The translations under genes and the position numbers were made by a program. This document shows, one piece after another, positions 1 to 12,900 of a stretch of DNA of 64,000 nucleotides. Numbering within the stretch: the first letter of the stretch is position 1; each line of letters opens with the position of its first letter. The notes beneath the pieces are model-generated. The model saw only the letters and a list, made by a program, of their open reading frames with translations. It made no database searches and was not told where the DNA came from. The stretch covers positions 7,067,357 to 7,131,356 of the forward strand of contig NC_081340.1 of NCBI RefSeq assembly GCF_022539665.2, read 5' to 3'. Origin of the DNA: Daphnia carinata. Its lineage: Eukaryota; Arthropoda; Branchiopoda; Diplostraca; Daphniidae.

Positions 1-14
1 GTTTATTTTAATAG

Positions 15-522
15 CTGTCCGACAAGGAGCACCATTCGATCACCTGACGATGGGCATCTTTTTCATTAACAAACCTTTCATGAAATACACTGGAACTCAA
101 GTTCAGGGTCGCCTCTTGCTCCATTCTTTTAGTGCAGCTGCCGCATATGCCCAGCAGCGGTACGGGGTAAGACATTTGTTTCATCACACTCAGTTTGTTA
201 CGACTTTCAACAAAATTTCCTGTGACGTATGTTTTTATTTTGTTTTTTTTCGTAACAGAAAGACGTGAAGGAACTTCCCGAACCAGTGACTATTAACTGC
301 GTACAAACCGACAGCCGCAACTTTTATTTCGGCTGTTTCCAGCTCCACTCTTTGGATTTGGACAGTAGTGAGGCGGCACATAACTTGTTTTGGGTCGAAG
401 GACCTCAGCCCATGTTTGCCAAATGCGATTACGTTAACAACCAGCCCGTGCTGGAGGGCTATAATCCCGAAGTGCTGGAGACTCTAATGGCTTTGTATAA
501 AAGTCAAACGGTGGCGCCTTGA
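15..522 (+). CDS. mRpL37: Mitochondrial ribosomal protein L37, 3' end only
   Basis: The last two coding exons of a gene that starts left of the window, at 15..166 and 259..522. Bases 1-14 are the end of an intron (acceptor TTTTAATAG). The second intron has GTAAG at 167 and CGTAACAG ending at 258, and the frame is kept across it. The stop is TGA at 520-522. The C-terminal peptide contains TDSRNFYFGCFQLHSLDL, then a LFWV segment and GYNPEVLETLMALY. It follows the C-terminus of animal MRPL37 (TDGRxFHFLVFQLNTTDL, then AWV, then a GFKPETFRKFLALY-like end). MRPL37 is a structural protein of the mitochondrial large ribosomal subunit and is imported into the matrix. Only about 138 residues are visible, so the N-terminus and targeting peptide cannot be judged. 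Confidence 0.85.
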
Positions 523-564
523 AGATGTCAAAACTTTTCCTCCAATCCTTCTAGTGAAAAACGA

Positions 565-570
565 AATAAA
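565..570 (+). terminator. Polyadenylation signal of mRpL37
   Basis: An AATAAA hexamer 43 bases after the mRpL37 stop, followed by A-rich sequence. Position and strand fit the 3' end of that gene. Confidence 0.7.
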
Positions 571-3101
571 AAAAAAATCTATCAAATTTCGTTAAATATA
601 TGAAATGTTGCTGTCGTTACGTGTGCAAAAAACGTCCCTTTTTGGCTGGATCTCTACGCCATGTGTTTGCTCGCTAATTATTCATCAAAGCTGAGTCGGA
701 GATGCTGCATCAAACAGACGTTGCAAATGAAGAAAAAAAAAGCGGGGCTTGGCAGTGTCACGCAAACTTGGTGTGACGAAGCAAATCAGCGGCCATGATG
801 ATACACCGCATAACGAGAGGATGGAGTTTCATTTAGCGGAAGCAGACGACTCTATGCACCGTCTGCTGCGTTTGAGTGATAACAAGGAGATGCTTCCTCT
901 TACCGTAAAAAAAAAGGAAAAAGAAAATAAATAAAAAGTAAACCGCAGAGACAGTATATATGATGATGAGAAAAGTATAGCTAGCAAAGAAGAGAAAGTA
1001 GTGCACGTAAAAATCATTTCCTATTCTAGCGGATCTCTTGATTAATCCCCGCGAGAGGAGGATGCGAGCTAGAGAATGAAAAAGATGCGGCTAGTGCGTT
1101 GTATCCTGCATGCTAGAGTGCAAAGCCCCGCCGCCAGGGAGAACTTTGATAATACACGCGAACACACAGACGGTGAGAGAACGAGAGCCCTTCCCTTTAC
1201 ACACTGCTAACTCAACCTCACCCTTACAAAGGGATAGTCCTTCCTCTTTGTATCTGTAAGCAAAAAAGCTCTCGTGTGTGTCTGTCTATCGACCGGTTGC
1301 AATCGATATAGCCTCTCTATATCCTACTACTACTTTACCCCGGTGCGTGATAACATGACAAGGAAAAGTAAAAAAAAAAAAAAAAAAAAAGGGAAAAGCA
1401 AAGCTCGCCTTTATGATTACGTACCTTTACTCTTTTTTCTTTTCACATTTCGTGTCGTTTGCTTCAGTTCTATCGCCAGGATTTTTCCATCTGTTATTTT
1501 TCCTCCCTGTTTTTGTGTTGAATTTTCTATTTTCTTTTCTTTCTGCCGAGTCTCTTATTCAATTGGATTTTTTAAAATGCGTGTGTCCTCTCTTTCTCTG
1601 GACGAGTGCCTCTTGACGACGCGAATACTCACGCAGGACACTCATCGTTTTGAAAGACACACAACGGCCAAACGAAAGAAAAGAGACTGTAACTCGAACA
1701 TCAAAAAAAAAAAAAAAAAAAAAGAAGAGTCACATTAGTTTCGCGTTTGAAATTATTATCTTTGACATGTGTCTTGCGTTTTGTTTGTTTTGGCAGTGCC
1801 ACTCAGACCGTTAAACTTCGCGTTGGGAGATACGCGGAACACGTCCATCACGTGATAATGAGGCCTGGCACTATTACCACTGCGCATCCTGCAATTCCAG
1901 TTGAAAAATAAATTTATAACAAGACAATCCTTAGAAAACAAAAAAAAAAATAATGTTACCCAATACATTATAGTCAGCATTGAAATTTTTCAATATTCAA
2001 TGTGATATTAGGTAGTTTGACTTGAGTAAAGTTCTAAAAGGGTGATTGATCGGCGCTGCCCCCTTTTGAAATGCCGTTTGAAGTTATTCTCCCCCGTTCG
2101 GAAACTTGGGTTGCAACTTTCACCTCCCTTGATCACATTTTCTTACTCGCCTTTTTGGCTAATTATACGTATGTGTATAAATACTGACAGATGGCGGTTG
2201 CGAAAGGAGGCGAGCCAAGATGACGAATAAAGATGCTCTTTCCATGATGAAAGACTTGGCCACTACATCCCCGAATTTTATTTCTTTTTAAATAGGCCTA
2301 TTTTTAGTGCACAGACGAAAAAAAACCTTGATCAAATGCGATTGGTTAATGGGCATCCTATACCTAATAGAAAAAAAAAATTCAATTAAAAACATAAATA
2401 AATCGAATAAAAGTAGACAATGCCTTTTTTGTATACTCTCACAGTTTCTTTTGTGCATGCTGGCGTAGAAGCTATTGACTGGTTGATGGCCTCGCTGCCT
2501 CCTGGTACACTTCCATATTAAAAAAAAAAAAAAAAAAGAGGGGGGGGGGAGTCTATACATTAACCGTGACCGCGGGAGCAATCGCGTACAGTCGTGCAAG
2601 TCAAAGGGATCAGAAGGGTCCCATGTTCAGCCGACTGGAAACAGGGCCGATGTGTGTTCGTGGGTCGCTGAAGATATACATGCAATAAACGAAAACAGAA
2701 AAAAAAAATGAAATAAATCAAAATAAATAAGAAACGATCAGTACACTCGTTCATTTGCGTCGAAGGAAATAAGATAAAACGATGTATGCAAAGAGACAGG
2801 AAAACAAATCCTAGAGGAGGAGGGGAGGATCCTCGATGACAATTGTATTACCCATTGCGGGAAAACGTCCAGGAAGAGGTACGACCCAAAAAGGAAGAGA
2901 ACGAAGGACGACGGAATGATTGAACCAGATAGCACACACAAAAAAAAAAGAGAAGCAAACTTGTAGAACCATTTTTTTTTTTTTCCTTTTCTTTCTGATC
3001 CCACCTGTGGCGTCAGTGATTTATAGACCGGGAAGATGTTGCTAAGGACGCCAGAAAGAGATGAATACTTGTAAGGGAAAAAAAAGTGAGAACGAAAGCG
3101 G

Positions 3102-3137
<36 letters not shown>

Positions 3138-3592
3138 ATGGTACAATAAACTTCATGAGGAGGTGGAGTGTGTCGCCATGGGACGTAGAGACGGGCGTGC
3201 GTCGCACGACTTGATGGTAAAGAGTGAGATAGAAAGGGGCGTCTGTGTGCGCTACGAGCTTTTTAAAAAGGGAAACGGGCACGTTGGCAGTCACGCTCCG
3301 ACCCTAGTCCGTCAAGGATCTCGTCTCTCTCTTCTAAACAACCGATAGTTCCATCACACACACATTTATTTTATTTTTCGTTTGTTTTTAAATCAACGAT
3401 GTAATACGACACGTTTCATCGCAATTGCGTCTAGTGCGAAACAAAAACAAAAAAAAACGGGCGGAAATAAAAAGAAAATAAAAAAAAAAAAAAGGAAAAA
3501 ACAATTTCAAATGTGTTTGTGTTTTGGATTGTTTCCTTCGAAGAAAAGAGAAATCGTAAGGGTGCGAATAGAAAGGAGATTTCAGCGACGTC
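571..3592. other. Spacer upstream of KChIP copy A
   Basis: No conserved coding sequence was recognised. The stretch is AT-rich, with many A runs of 9-20 bases and a GA microsatellite at 3105-3132. It probably holds the promoter and 5' leader of KChIP copy A. In-frame TAG at 3569 closes the reading frame just upstream of the chosen ATG. Short ORFs here are low-complexity Lys/Phe-rich translations of homopolymers. Confidence 0.5.
3105..3132. repeat. (AG)n microsatellite
   Basis: An uninterrupted AG dinucleotide repeat of about 14 units in the spacer before KChIP copy A. Confidence 0.9.
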
Positions 3593-6500
3593 ATGGCGTA
3601 CGCGTCGGCTGGTGCGGGAAGTAATTTGCACGATGATCTATCATCGGCTTGTACCGTGTCTTCCGGTCAGTGTGTGGCACCTTATCCGTACGATGTAGAC
3701 GTCTCGTCTATCGCCACGCGAACTACAAACAACAACCCCGTCATACGATCGTTTGGCGGCGTACGCCAATTCCTCTGCCGCACCCTCAAACAAGTTCATT
3801 TCTCCGGTACAATTTCATTATTCAATTGATTAAAAATAAATCACATTTTTTGTTTTTGGAAAGATTGTTTGTTTTATATTTATATATGTACGACTATTTT
3901 TTGTTGCTTGTTATGCTCCCCCCCCCCCCCATTAGCATAATTGAACATGTAGTGCGCGTAATAACGCGATGAATGGCATCAGCTCGCCCTGTTTGAATTT
4001 TCCCTGAAAAAAAAAAAAGGTGATGACAGTTAAATGATTGCGCTCGCTTCTTTACGTACAGGCGTCCACCACGAGAGCCGACCTTTCCCACTGGAACGGC
4101 CCAAGAGACCAGACAAAAACCTCTCCGCTCTTTGCCGAGCAACTCAACTGACCAAGGAAGAATTGAAAAAATTCTATCGAGCCTTCAAGCAGGTAAAAAC
4201 GCCTCGTGTCGTGCACACATTTCACGCGCGCTTGTTCCCTTCTTTTTATTTTCTGAGCCGTTGCGTGATTACTATTAAATCTAACACCAATTTTTTTTGT
4301 ATGTTTTCGTGCAAAATAAAATTGATGTTATCGATCGCACAACGAAAAAAATTAAAATCACGCAGTTCGTAAAACACTAAATAGCAGCCGGTGCGTACGT
4401 GCAAAGACTACAGAACGCGCACACTTTGTGTCATATCTTAACACTTTCAGAAATGCCAAAAACAAAACGCGTGAATTTAACAAATGCCTATAACCGATGG
4501 CTATGAAAACTATAGCCACACACTATATGTAATCTTTTGTATTGACTAAAAAAAAAAAAAAGGAATGTCCCCTCGGAACGGCAGAACCGAAGCACTTTCG
4601 ATACATCCTCACCAAATACTACCCGCTGGGAGGTAAGTGGCTCCCACTACATTGCCCTTTTTTTTTTCTTTTCTCCTATGACACAATACCTTTACATTGT
4701 GAATAGTGTGTCACTCTGCCGCCATTTATTGTTGATGGTATTCTTGCAACTTTATATACACACCGTCCTCTGTTTACTTTGCCCTTCAATATTGTTGCCT
4801 CGGCCAGCACTCGACCTTAATAAGGGGGTAGGCCAAAATAAACAGCAAATTCGTCTTTTGTGCCCGACCCCTTTTTTTTTTCTCCCTCCCTTACTAAATA
4901 TAGCTCGACACAATAGTAGATACGTAATTGAATCAATAGACGATAAAAAGAAGAAAGCGATTGTACTTACCCCTACAAAATGTGTAGAGGACGATGCAGA
5001 GGATAGGGCACCACGAATATAACGATCGATGTAGTTGCACGATATCCAAGTGACTCTAAAAATCGAGAAAAAAGAATTATGTTTTGTTTTAAGCATAACT
5101 CTTTTTTTTTTTAAAGACATTCGTTAAAACGAAAACAAATAAAGGTTACGTGTTTAGAAGATACAACGTCATGGTACATGATGTGTATAACAATACCTTT
5201 ATGACAATCTGATGTCGTTCTTTTCATCCCTTCAGCAAAATATGATGATGCACTGCAGCAAATCTAAAACAAAAAGAAAAGAGAGAGAAAAGAAATGCTT
5301 AACAAAACCAGTCCATGTCTTTTCGCATACGGTAGAGGTTACGTACACACACGTATATTTTAGGATTTCTAAGCGAGAAGCATCGACTAGATAAGCTTCT
5401 TATATTTTCAATACATGCACGATCTGCGTCTTTTTTTCTGAAACAAAGTGAAATTGAGAAAAAAACAGAGCTGTATGCATCTTAGGATGTAGAATATGCT
5501 TTTCATATTCAGCGTATGAATACGTAATTCAAAACATCCCGGCTGCTTTATTGCTAGTTGATCCGCGCCCAGACGTCGATAGCCTTAAGCTCAATCCTTG
5601 CATCTTGATTGCAACCGCATAAAAAAGGCCGACCTTGTTTGTCTCTGTTATATCCCCCTCGTAAAATAGATGCAAATTAAAATAATCATAAATAATAATT
5701 TCCTTTCGTTTTGTTTGGCTGTGTCAAATTATGCAGACTGTTCCAGTTACGCCACCTGTTTGTTCAACGCCTTCGACCCACAACGTAAGGGCTACCTGAC
5801 CTTTGAGGTACAAACAACTTAAAAGTGCTTTCTTTTTTCTTTTAATTTTATTCCCGCAATAATAACTAATAGTAAAAAAAAATATCAATGTTTTAAAAGT
5901 CGTTCTCCCTACACATTCAAGTGCCAATTCTTGAAATATTCCATGCCGTTCCAACAGCTGTTTGGCAACGCAGAAAAGGGAAATATTTTAGTTAGACGTC
6001 GTAAACAAGAAGATAACGATACGACAGCCTATTTTACAAAGAAAGAATTGTGTGTTAACAACTAAAAAAAAAAAAAAAAAAAAAAAATTCGTAATAAAAC
6101 CGTCAATGCTGGCAGGCGTAATAATAGACGAGCCTTTAGAATAAAAAGAAAGAAGAAGAAAAAAGTTCTTGAACAAGAGTTTCGACATGTCGACAGACAT
6201 CCAATTAGATAACAACGTGGAACGCTCGCACAGGAGTTCAATTTACAGGTCTCGGGAAACGAACGTGAAAGAAGAAGAAGAAAAAAAAAAAAAAAAAAAA
6301 AAAAAAGAGACGGGTGCGGGAGGGACACATTTCCAAGTGGAATTTCAACGACGACATGCAAACCATCTATTCCATTACGTTGAACCCATTCAATTAAGAT
6401 CCAAAATCAAGAGAAAAAGTTCGTAGATTTGCTTCCACCTGTTTGTTTTTTCTTTTCTTTTCTGATTATACAAAAAGACTCATACGTATGATATTGACCA

Positions 6501-9500
6501 ACTATTGACTCAGCATCGTAGACGTGAGACATTCACGCTGCCCGTCTATGAGCAGCGCTTGTTCCAACATCTCAGCCCTTTCTTTTTTCCCTCCTCATTC
6601 TCGGCCGTCGTTTATTGATCGGCTGTGCGTGCCACCCTATACCCGGCCCACCCGTCGTCACTATAGACTAAGTCTATATAGCCCACCCATCCATTAGCTT
6701 CTTTTTTTTTTTTTTTTTTTTTTTCTTGAGGGCGAAAACTCTTTAGAAAAGACTTGTGTGTATATTTGTTATGAAAGAAAGCGAAGAGGGAGGGAGGAGG
6801 ATATGTGTGTAAATGTACGCAACACTTGGTGACCGGCTGTTGAAGGGTCAACAACATTTTCGTATGTCGATGGTCATATCAGCAACACACACTCTGTAAG
6901 ATATTTTATGTTTCTTTATTGTTTCTCTCTCTTTTTTTTCATCTCTATTTATTTTTTGAAAAAAATGTTGAACTTAGAACGATGAACGATGTTATCAGCT
7001 TTTTTTTTTCTTATTTATTTATTTTTTAATATTTTGATTGGTTTTTTTTTGAGGGGAGGTCCCATTGCGTTATGGCCAGCTATTACACAGAGCCGGCTTC
7101 ATAGCAACAAAAAAAAGGAGTCGAAGGAAAGGGGCTGTATATTTAATAGCTATAATAATCCCTGCTGGACGGTAATAATAAGCTTTGTAATGTAGACTGA
7201 CCGCACGTGCCATACAACCGCTAAAAGATTTCTCTTTTTCTATCAATAAAATATGCCTTGTCTTCATAACGCATTATATATATGACATCATTTTGATTCT
7301 TTCATTCTCTCCGGAAAAACAAAACAAAACGCAAAAACGAGTTTTATTTTCACTGGAGATGTCGCGTGTCCGCACGATGCCATAAAGCATCGCACATAGT
7401 TTCGCGTTGTCACATTAACTCAAATCCCCCCCCCCCCTAACATGATGAACTGCCTTCTTTTCTTTCCCCCTATCAACTGAGCAAATCTACTGGGATTCTT
7501 AATAACAAACAAATAAAGTGAGGACGAATCTTAATGGGGAGGACTGTCCAGCTCATGACTTTTGATGGGGCGCGTATATAGGAAATGTAATCACAATCCC
7601 TTAAGGCTCGTAAATGGACGAGCAAGAAAATAGTAAATGACTATCAATCACGTTGACTTCGTTATAAGCTAAAAGTATCTCACATCTAATCGAAAGACAT
7701 TTGATTGGATCTGTATGTACGCAGGAGATGGTGTTGGCCATATCAGCCCTGTCTAGGGGATCGTTAGCGGACAAGCTGCGCTGGTAAGTCCTTTTTAAAT
7801 TGCCTCGTAAATTCGAAAAAAAAAAACATACGGAAAATTGCAATTAGATTTTATCTTTTGACTCATTAAGGGTCTTCACGTTGTACGATTCGGATGGTGA
7901 CGGAGTCATACACCGTTCAGAGATTCGCGACGTCATTTTGGCGGCGTATCGTATGGGGGGACGAAATCAAGGTAAAGCCCTCCACACACATTTTGATTCG
8001 TTTAAATGTTTGAAATTTTTAAAGTCTAAGTTTGTCGTACATTAGTATTAGAAGAGTTTTCCATTTAGCCGTAATAACCCTGATGAATTTTTAGACGATG
8101 TGATGGAGGATTTGTGGGGGGGGGGGGGGGGGGGATTCTGATAATCCTAATGGGTTGCGCAATACTTAGACCCTTTTCTTTACAAAAAAAAAAGGGGAAT
8201 TAAAAAATAATAACACAAGAGACCTGATAAAGTTGTTGTTTTCTTTGTTGCTATTTGGTGAAAGAACTTCTATTAGCTATTTAAATATTCACGAGAACAT
8301 TAGAAATCAGCCGATTCTCTATTAAGTTTCGTGTCTTTTTTTTTTTTGAATAACTAACAAAAGACTGGATGAAAGGGCTGATACTTTAAATTTCAAAAAA
8401 AAAAAAGAAAAAAGAAAATTCCCTTTCTCACACTCAAATATTTACTCAGCCGGATAAAGAAAGGCAAAAGCAATCTTTCCCAACCTGGCAAGTAAAGATA
8501 TTAGTTCGTATTTTACGTGTACAGCTCACACAGCGTCCCTTATACAGCCCTTTTCTTCAATAATCAAATGAAATATACCCCCCAAACAAAATTCGATTAA
8601 TGCGTGCACTCCTGCTGAATGACGCTCTCAAGAAAAAAATTAATAAAAATAAATTGAAAAAATTTTCCTCAATATTATCGGATTCGAGTGTAGAACGAAT
8701 ACAATAGACTCGCCTTTCTACACGGGCAATCGATATCTCAAACAGAAAACATTGAAAAAAAAAGAGAGAAAAAAACTCAAGTTAGATATTAGACATTAGA
8801 TGGGCTTCGATGAAATAGACAGTTGCTGTGCTACTTGAGTGGATTTGATCCGAAGTGGCAGGTGAGGATGGCTACTTTCATCAACAATACCCGGAAAACT
8901 AGGATGGGTTCGTGTTTCTCTAAAACTCACGAGTCTTTATCCGACCGAATGAGCAACTGACGTCACATATCACTGATAAACGTCTACTCCAGTATCCCAG
9001 GGTAACAAAACCCCTTCCCCTTCGTTCCAAAGATGTTGCATATAAATACAGATATACACACGAATCGGTGCGTGCGTTGAATCTTGATGAGTAAATAACA
9101 AGAACGGAGGGCAGATCTCATCGAAACCTCTTTACTTGTCTTTGAGAGACACGCTTTAGCCCCCACCTAAAAAAAATGACGTCAATATGGTGAGGGGTTC
9201 TAGATGAAGAAGATTTGAATCTCATTAGATTAAAAATGCTCTTCGTTGGACATTTAGGTAATCCATCAATTAAAAAGTTGGCACAACACTCGTCATTGTC
9301 GCAGCAACCGACGAGTTCCGTCCAAGTGGATCAGCTCATCAACCAACAGACTGACAAAGTCTTCCAGGTCGTTAACATTTTGCATTTGAATTTCCATTTT
9401 ACGTGTGTTCTATTCATCGACGAGTTCGCTGTTCGATTTGTAATCTATGTTTCTCTTTTTAATTACACGAAACGAATGTTACCTCGCGGCATCTGATAAC

Positions 9501-9907
9501 AAACAACATAAAAATAAATAGAAGTTGGATCTAAACCACGACGGAGTCGTCACCATGGAGACTTTCCTCCAAGTTTGCCTCCAGGTAAAGCATAATATCA
9601 TTGCGAGTCATTCCATCCGTCCTAGCTACATAAGAAAAAGAAAAAGAAAACCTCATCTCCGTAACCGATCCTTATAAAAATAATTGGGTATTTTTCTTTT
9701 TTTTTTCGTAACTGGAAACGCAATTTTTTTCTTTCTGTCTCCAATCATCTTTTTTTTTTTTTTTTTAATTTACCATAAAATATGATACGTGTTATACATT
9801 GACTTGACGTTAAAGTAAAAACAAAAATATAAATACTATGATTCAAATTGATATAGGACCAGAGTATCATCACATCTATTGAGAGATTGACATCCGACTT
9901 GGGATGA
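3593..9907 (+). CDS. KChIP: Kv channel-interacting protein-like calcium sensor, copy A
   Basis: Nine coding exons: 3593..3806, 4062..4192, 4563..4632, 5737..5807, 7725..7783, 7871..7971, 9258..9367, 9522..9584 and 9857..9907, giving 289 residues. All junctions are GT..AG and keep phase. Family signs are a RPKRPDKNLSALCRATQL segment before the core, KKFYRAFKQ, and the ECPLG motif (116-120) of a non-binding EF-hand 1. EF-hand 2 (152-163) is degenerate. EF-hand 3 (188-199, DSDGDGVIHRSE) is canonical. EF-hand 4 (255-266) carries Thr where the position-12 Glu should be. The N-terminal ~75 residues are unlike copy B, as is usual for KChIP isoforms. Known KChIPs bind the N-terminus of Kv4 channels and control their gating and surface level; here that role is inferred. 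The start is the first ATG after in-frame TAG at 3569. Alternative first exons are possible. Confidence 0.92.
6064..6087. repeat. Poly-A tract (24 A)
   Basis: A homopolymer run in intron 4 of KChIP copy A. A second A run of similar length lies at about 6281-6306. Both are typical of the many long A/T runs in the introns of this window. Confidence 0.85.
8116..8134 (+). repeat. Poly-G tract (19 G)
   Basis: A run of 19 consecutive G in intron 6 of KChIP copy A. It is the longest G run seen in the window and could fold as a G-quadruplex. Its length in an assembly may be unreliable. Confidence 0.85.
8958..8965. promoter_or_regulatory. Palindromic CRE (TGACGTCA)
   Basis: An exact cAMP-response-element octamer in intron 6 of KChIP copy A, 219 bp before a second identical site. 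CREB/ATF binding is inferred from the motif alone. Confidence 0.45.
9177..9184. promoter_or_regulatory. Palindromic CRE (TGACGTCA)
   Basis: The second exact CRE octamer in the same intron, 74 bp before exon 7 of KChIP copy A. The close pair suggests an intronic regulatory element rather than chance. Confidence 0.45.
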
Positions 9908-9963
9908 TCCAGCGCATCCGTCGTGACACTGTTGCCGTCGTTTAAAAAAGAAACAATTCAATC

Positions 9964-9969
9964 AATAAA
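9964..9969 (+). terminator. Polyadenylation signal of KChIP copy A
   Basis: AATAAA 57 bases after the stop codon of KChIP copy A, in an A-rich context. Confidence 0.65.
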
Positions 9970-12900
9970 AGAAAAGGCAATCGGAAACGCACCATTTCTT
10001 TTTTTTTCTGTTTTATTTCACTTGTAACGATCTAACTTAAAGCAATTTTCTGTTTGAATGTGTCGATCTTAATTGTCCATATTTTATTATTTGTTTCCTC
10101 CATACGTTTATACATAATTATACACATCTATAAATACAGATCTTATAGGCTATGGCGGGTCCGCATTCGTTTCGAAAATGTCAATAACAAATTTCCCATC
10201 CCAAAAAATCAATTGAAACAATCAAAATGGCGTTGAAAACGCGATTAGTCCAATTTCAGTTAAGACTATTTAAGAATTGCTTTTCAAAAGAAAATCTTCT
10301 AAAAAAAAGTAAAAGATTTTTTTAAAACTCAATGGCGCCGTTAACTTGATTGGCATTTACGAGAGAGAGTTAGAGAGAAAAAAAAAAGAAAAAAGAAAAA
10401 TTGGGAGAAACGGCTGAATGCTCCAGTAGAGAGAAAGAGAATTTGTTAGTCCCGAGAGTGTCACGACAATAGGGAAATCCCATTGCTGACGATTTCAGCG
10501 CTTCACCGCCCGTCCGCTACACGCCATGCCCAGTTGATTTGATTTCCCGGTTCGACGACGACGTCATCAAACACATAGAAAATGATTCCTCTCTCTCGTT
10601 TTTTTTTCTTTACACAAAACAAGTCACGAAAGAAAAAGAAAAACTTTAAATACAAAAAAGGTGGGGTCGTTCAGCAATTTAAAAAAAAATAAAAATAAAA
10701 ATAAAAATATTTTTTAAACCTAGCGACAGCCAATTAGTAAATGTCGGGTTCCTATTTGATCGGACGTCACCATTTTAGATGGAAAGGGGAACTGGAAACT
10801 ATTTAATTACATGACGGGAGGTCAATTCAGTCCACTGGGCCATTATGTGACGACATTTTATTAGTAGCCGTGCCACAGCTGATCGATAACGTCTTTTGAA
10901 TATAAGACACCTAGGACGAACGTTCCGCCATATTGTCCGTGTAAATTCGCATTCTAACAAACGCATTAATCGAGGGCCATCGATCACTTCCTCTTTATTA
11001 TCTTTGTTTGTCAAACGAGAAATACCATCATCTACTTAATTAAAATTAAAAAAAAAAAAAGTGAAAATGTGTCCATTCTTACGTTCCATTTCAAACAGTT
11101 AAATTGTCAAAAATCAATGTGCGAAACTCGATATCCTCTGCCACCCCCAGCAAATCAAAGTTTTACATCAAAGATGTTAAGTTAAAAAAAAAAAAAAAAA
11201 AAAAAAAAACGATCACTTTAGAAATTCGTATCAAATTCCATAGCGGATAAAATTTGATGTACAAGAAGTTGGGCTGATGAACTTTAAAAAAAAAATGTGT
11301 CTCATTTTCACTTGGGATCCGCTTCCAAATTGTTAGGAAAACAGGAGGCACGAAATTCAGGCGCATGGGGTTGCCAAGGAAACGATATGCACAGCTGCTG
11401 CGCACAGCAATAAAACTGTCGTTTGCAAAACTCCAATAGGAAACAGATGAGAACAAATGTAAAAAAAAAAAAAAAAGAAAGAAAAAAGAAAGAAAAACAA
11501 ATATTTATAACTAGTAAACGTATCGTGAAAAAAAAAAGAGACTCCAATCTTTTAGAACATCGACCTTTTTTTTTATGCAGCAACAGCATCGAATGATCAC
11601 GTCAATCGATACATGCACCCGATGTCAAATGAACGGATTTTTTTTTTTATTTCTTCGATTCCGGCTGCTTCAGATGGCTGATGTTTGCTCTTCTCACGAC
11701 AGAAGGCGAATTAGAAGCGTCAAAAATATTCTTTAGAAAATTTCAGCCTTTTTCAACGTCGTTTCTATCGGTTCCGCTGAGATTCCTTAATTGCGCTTTT
11801 CAATGGAAATCGAGACCTTATTGATTCTTAGCCTGCCTGTGTGTCTAGCATGGTGCATCATTGCTTCGCATCACCTTTTCTATTTCAAATAGAGCAAACC
11901 TTTAGAGGACCGCTAGATTTTTAATCACGTAAAATATGGCGTCCGCTTGGGCCCTCTCAAATTATATTTCACGTCTAAAATAAATGGGGGGGGGGACTAA
12001 TAGACTAGGATTCCTTGATTACGTAGTCGGGCTTAAGCACGTTGACTTCATTTGCATTTAGATGATGTTCCATCATTCCTCGCCATCGTTTGCACAACCG
12101 CAGCGGAAAACACGTTCGACACGAACAAAAAAAAACTGATGCTTTAAAAAAAAAGGCCATTTTAGCAACTCGCTATTGGTTTAGCCAACGTCTGCAGAGC
12201 CTGTTGATTTACTCTAAAAATTTAGAAAAAAAAAGAAGATAGAAATGATCGGCTACGTTCAAAACCAAAAATGAAAAAAAAAAAAATAAATAATAATGAA
12301 AAGTTGGATGCGCATAAAAATCCTCGGGGAATTGGAAATCACGGGCCTTAATTAAATTAAAGATTTAATTAAACATTTGTTTTCCCGCATCCGCCATTCC
12401 CGAATTAAGCAACGCAACCAAGAAATTACGATGGAGGAAATAATGTTTCATCATCATCGGACATTCAATGATTATTGATTCACTTATTCATTTTTTTTTC
12501 CTACCAACGCTGGTCCTGCGCCCGACACAGTTGCACGAATTCCTGTTGTTCGATCGTTCGTCCAATCCACTCCCGGTCGATCGTGTGTCTGCTGTATTCC
12601 AAGCATCAACCAAGTGCTGGGCAAGGGCAACTGAAGGGTCCCCTCTCCAGCTACACACACACGGAAGACACGAATTTCATGAACTGTGCATGCACCCCCT
12701 TTTTCTTTTTGCTATCCAACGTACAACTCACGCGCCCGCGGGATACGCAATAACAGCCGTATAGATCCAGTTGCTATACGGGGTACACAAAAAAAAAACA
12801 ACGTCATGTTCACCTCAAGTTGTCATATGCCAATGTCGTGACGAATATTGAGGCCTACACGCAGAGACGGTCACGACATGTAGCTACTTTGTTTTTATCA

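Noticed and set aside
1274-1738. Plus-strand ORF of 154 codons
   Set aside because: It is dominated by poly-Lys and Phe/Ser stretches from A and T runs. No family resemblance.
9258-9367. Possibility that KChIP copies A and B are mutually exclusive exon sets of one gene
   Set aside because: Each copy has its own terminal exon and stop, a polyadenylation signal follows copy A, and copy B has its own leader and start codon.
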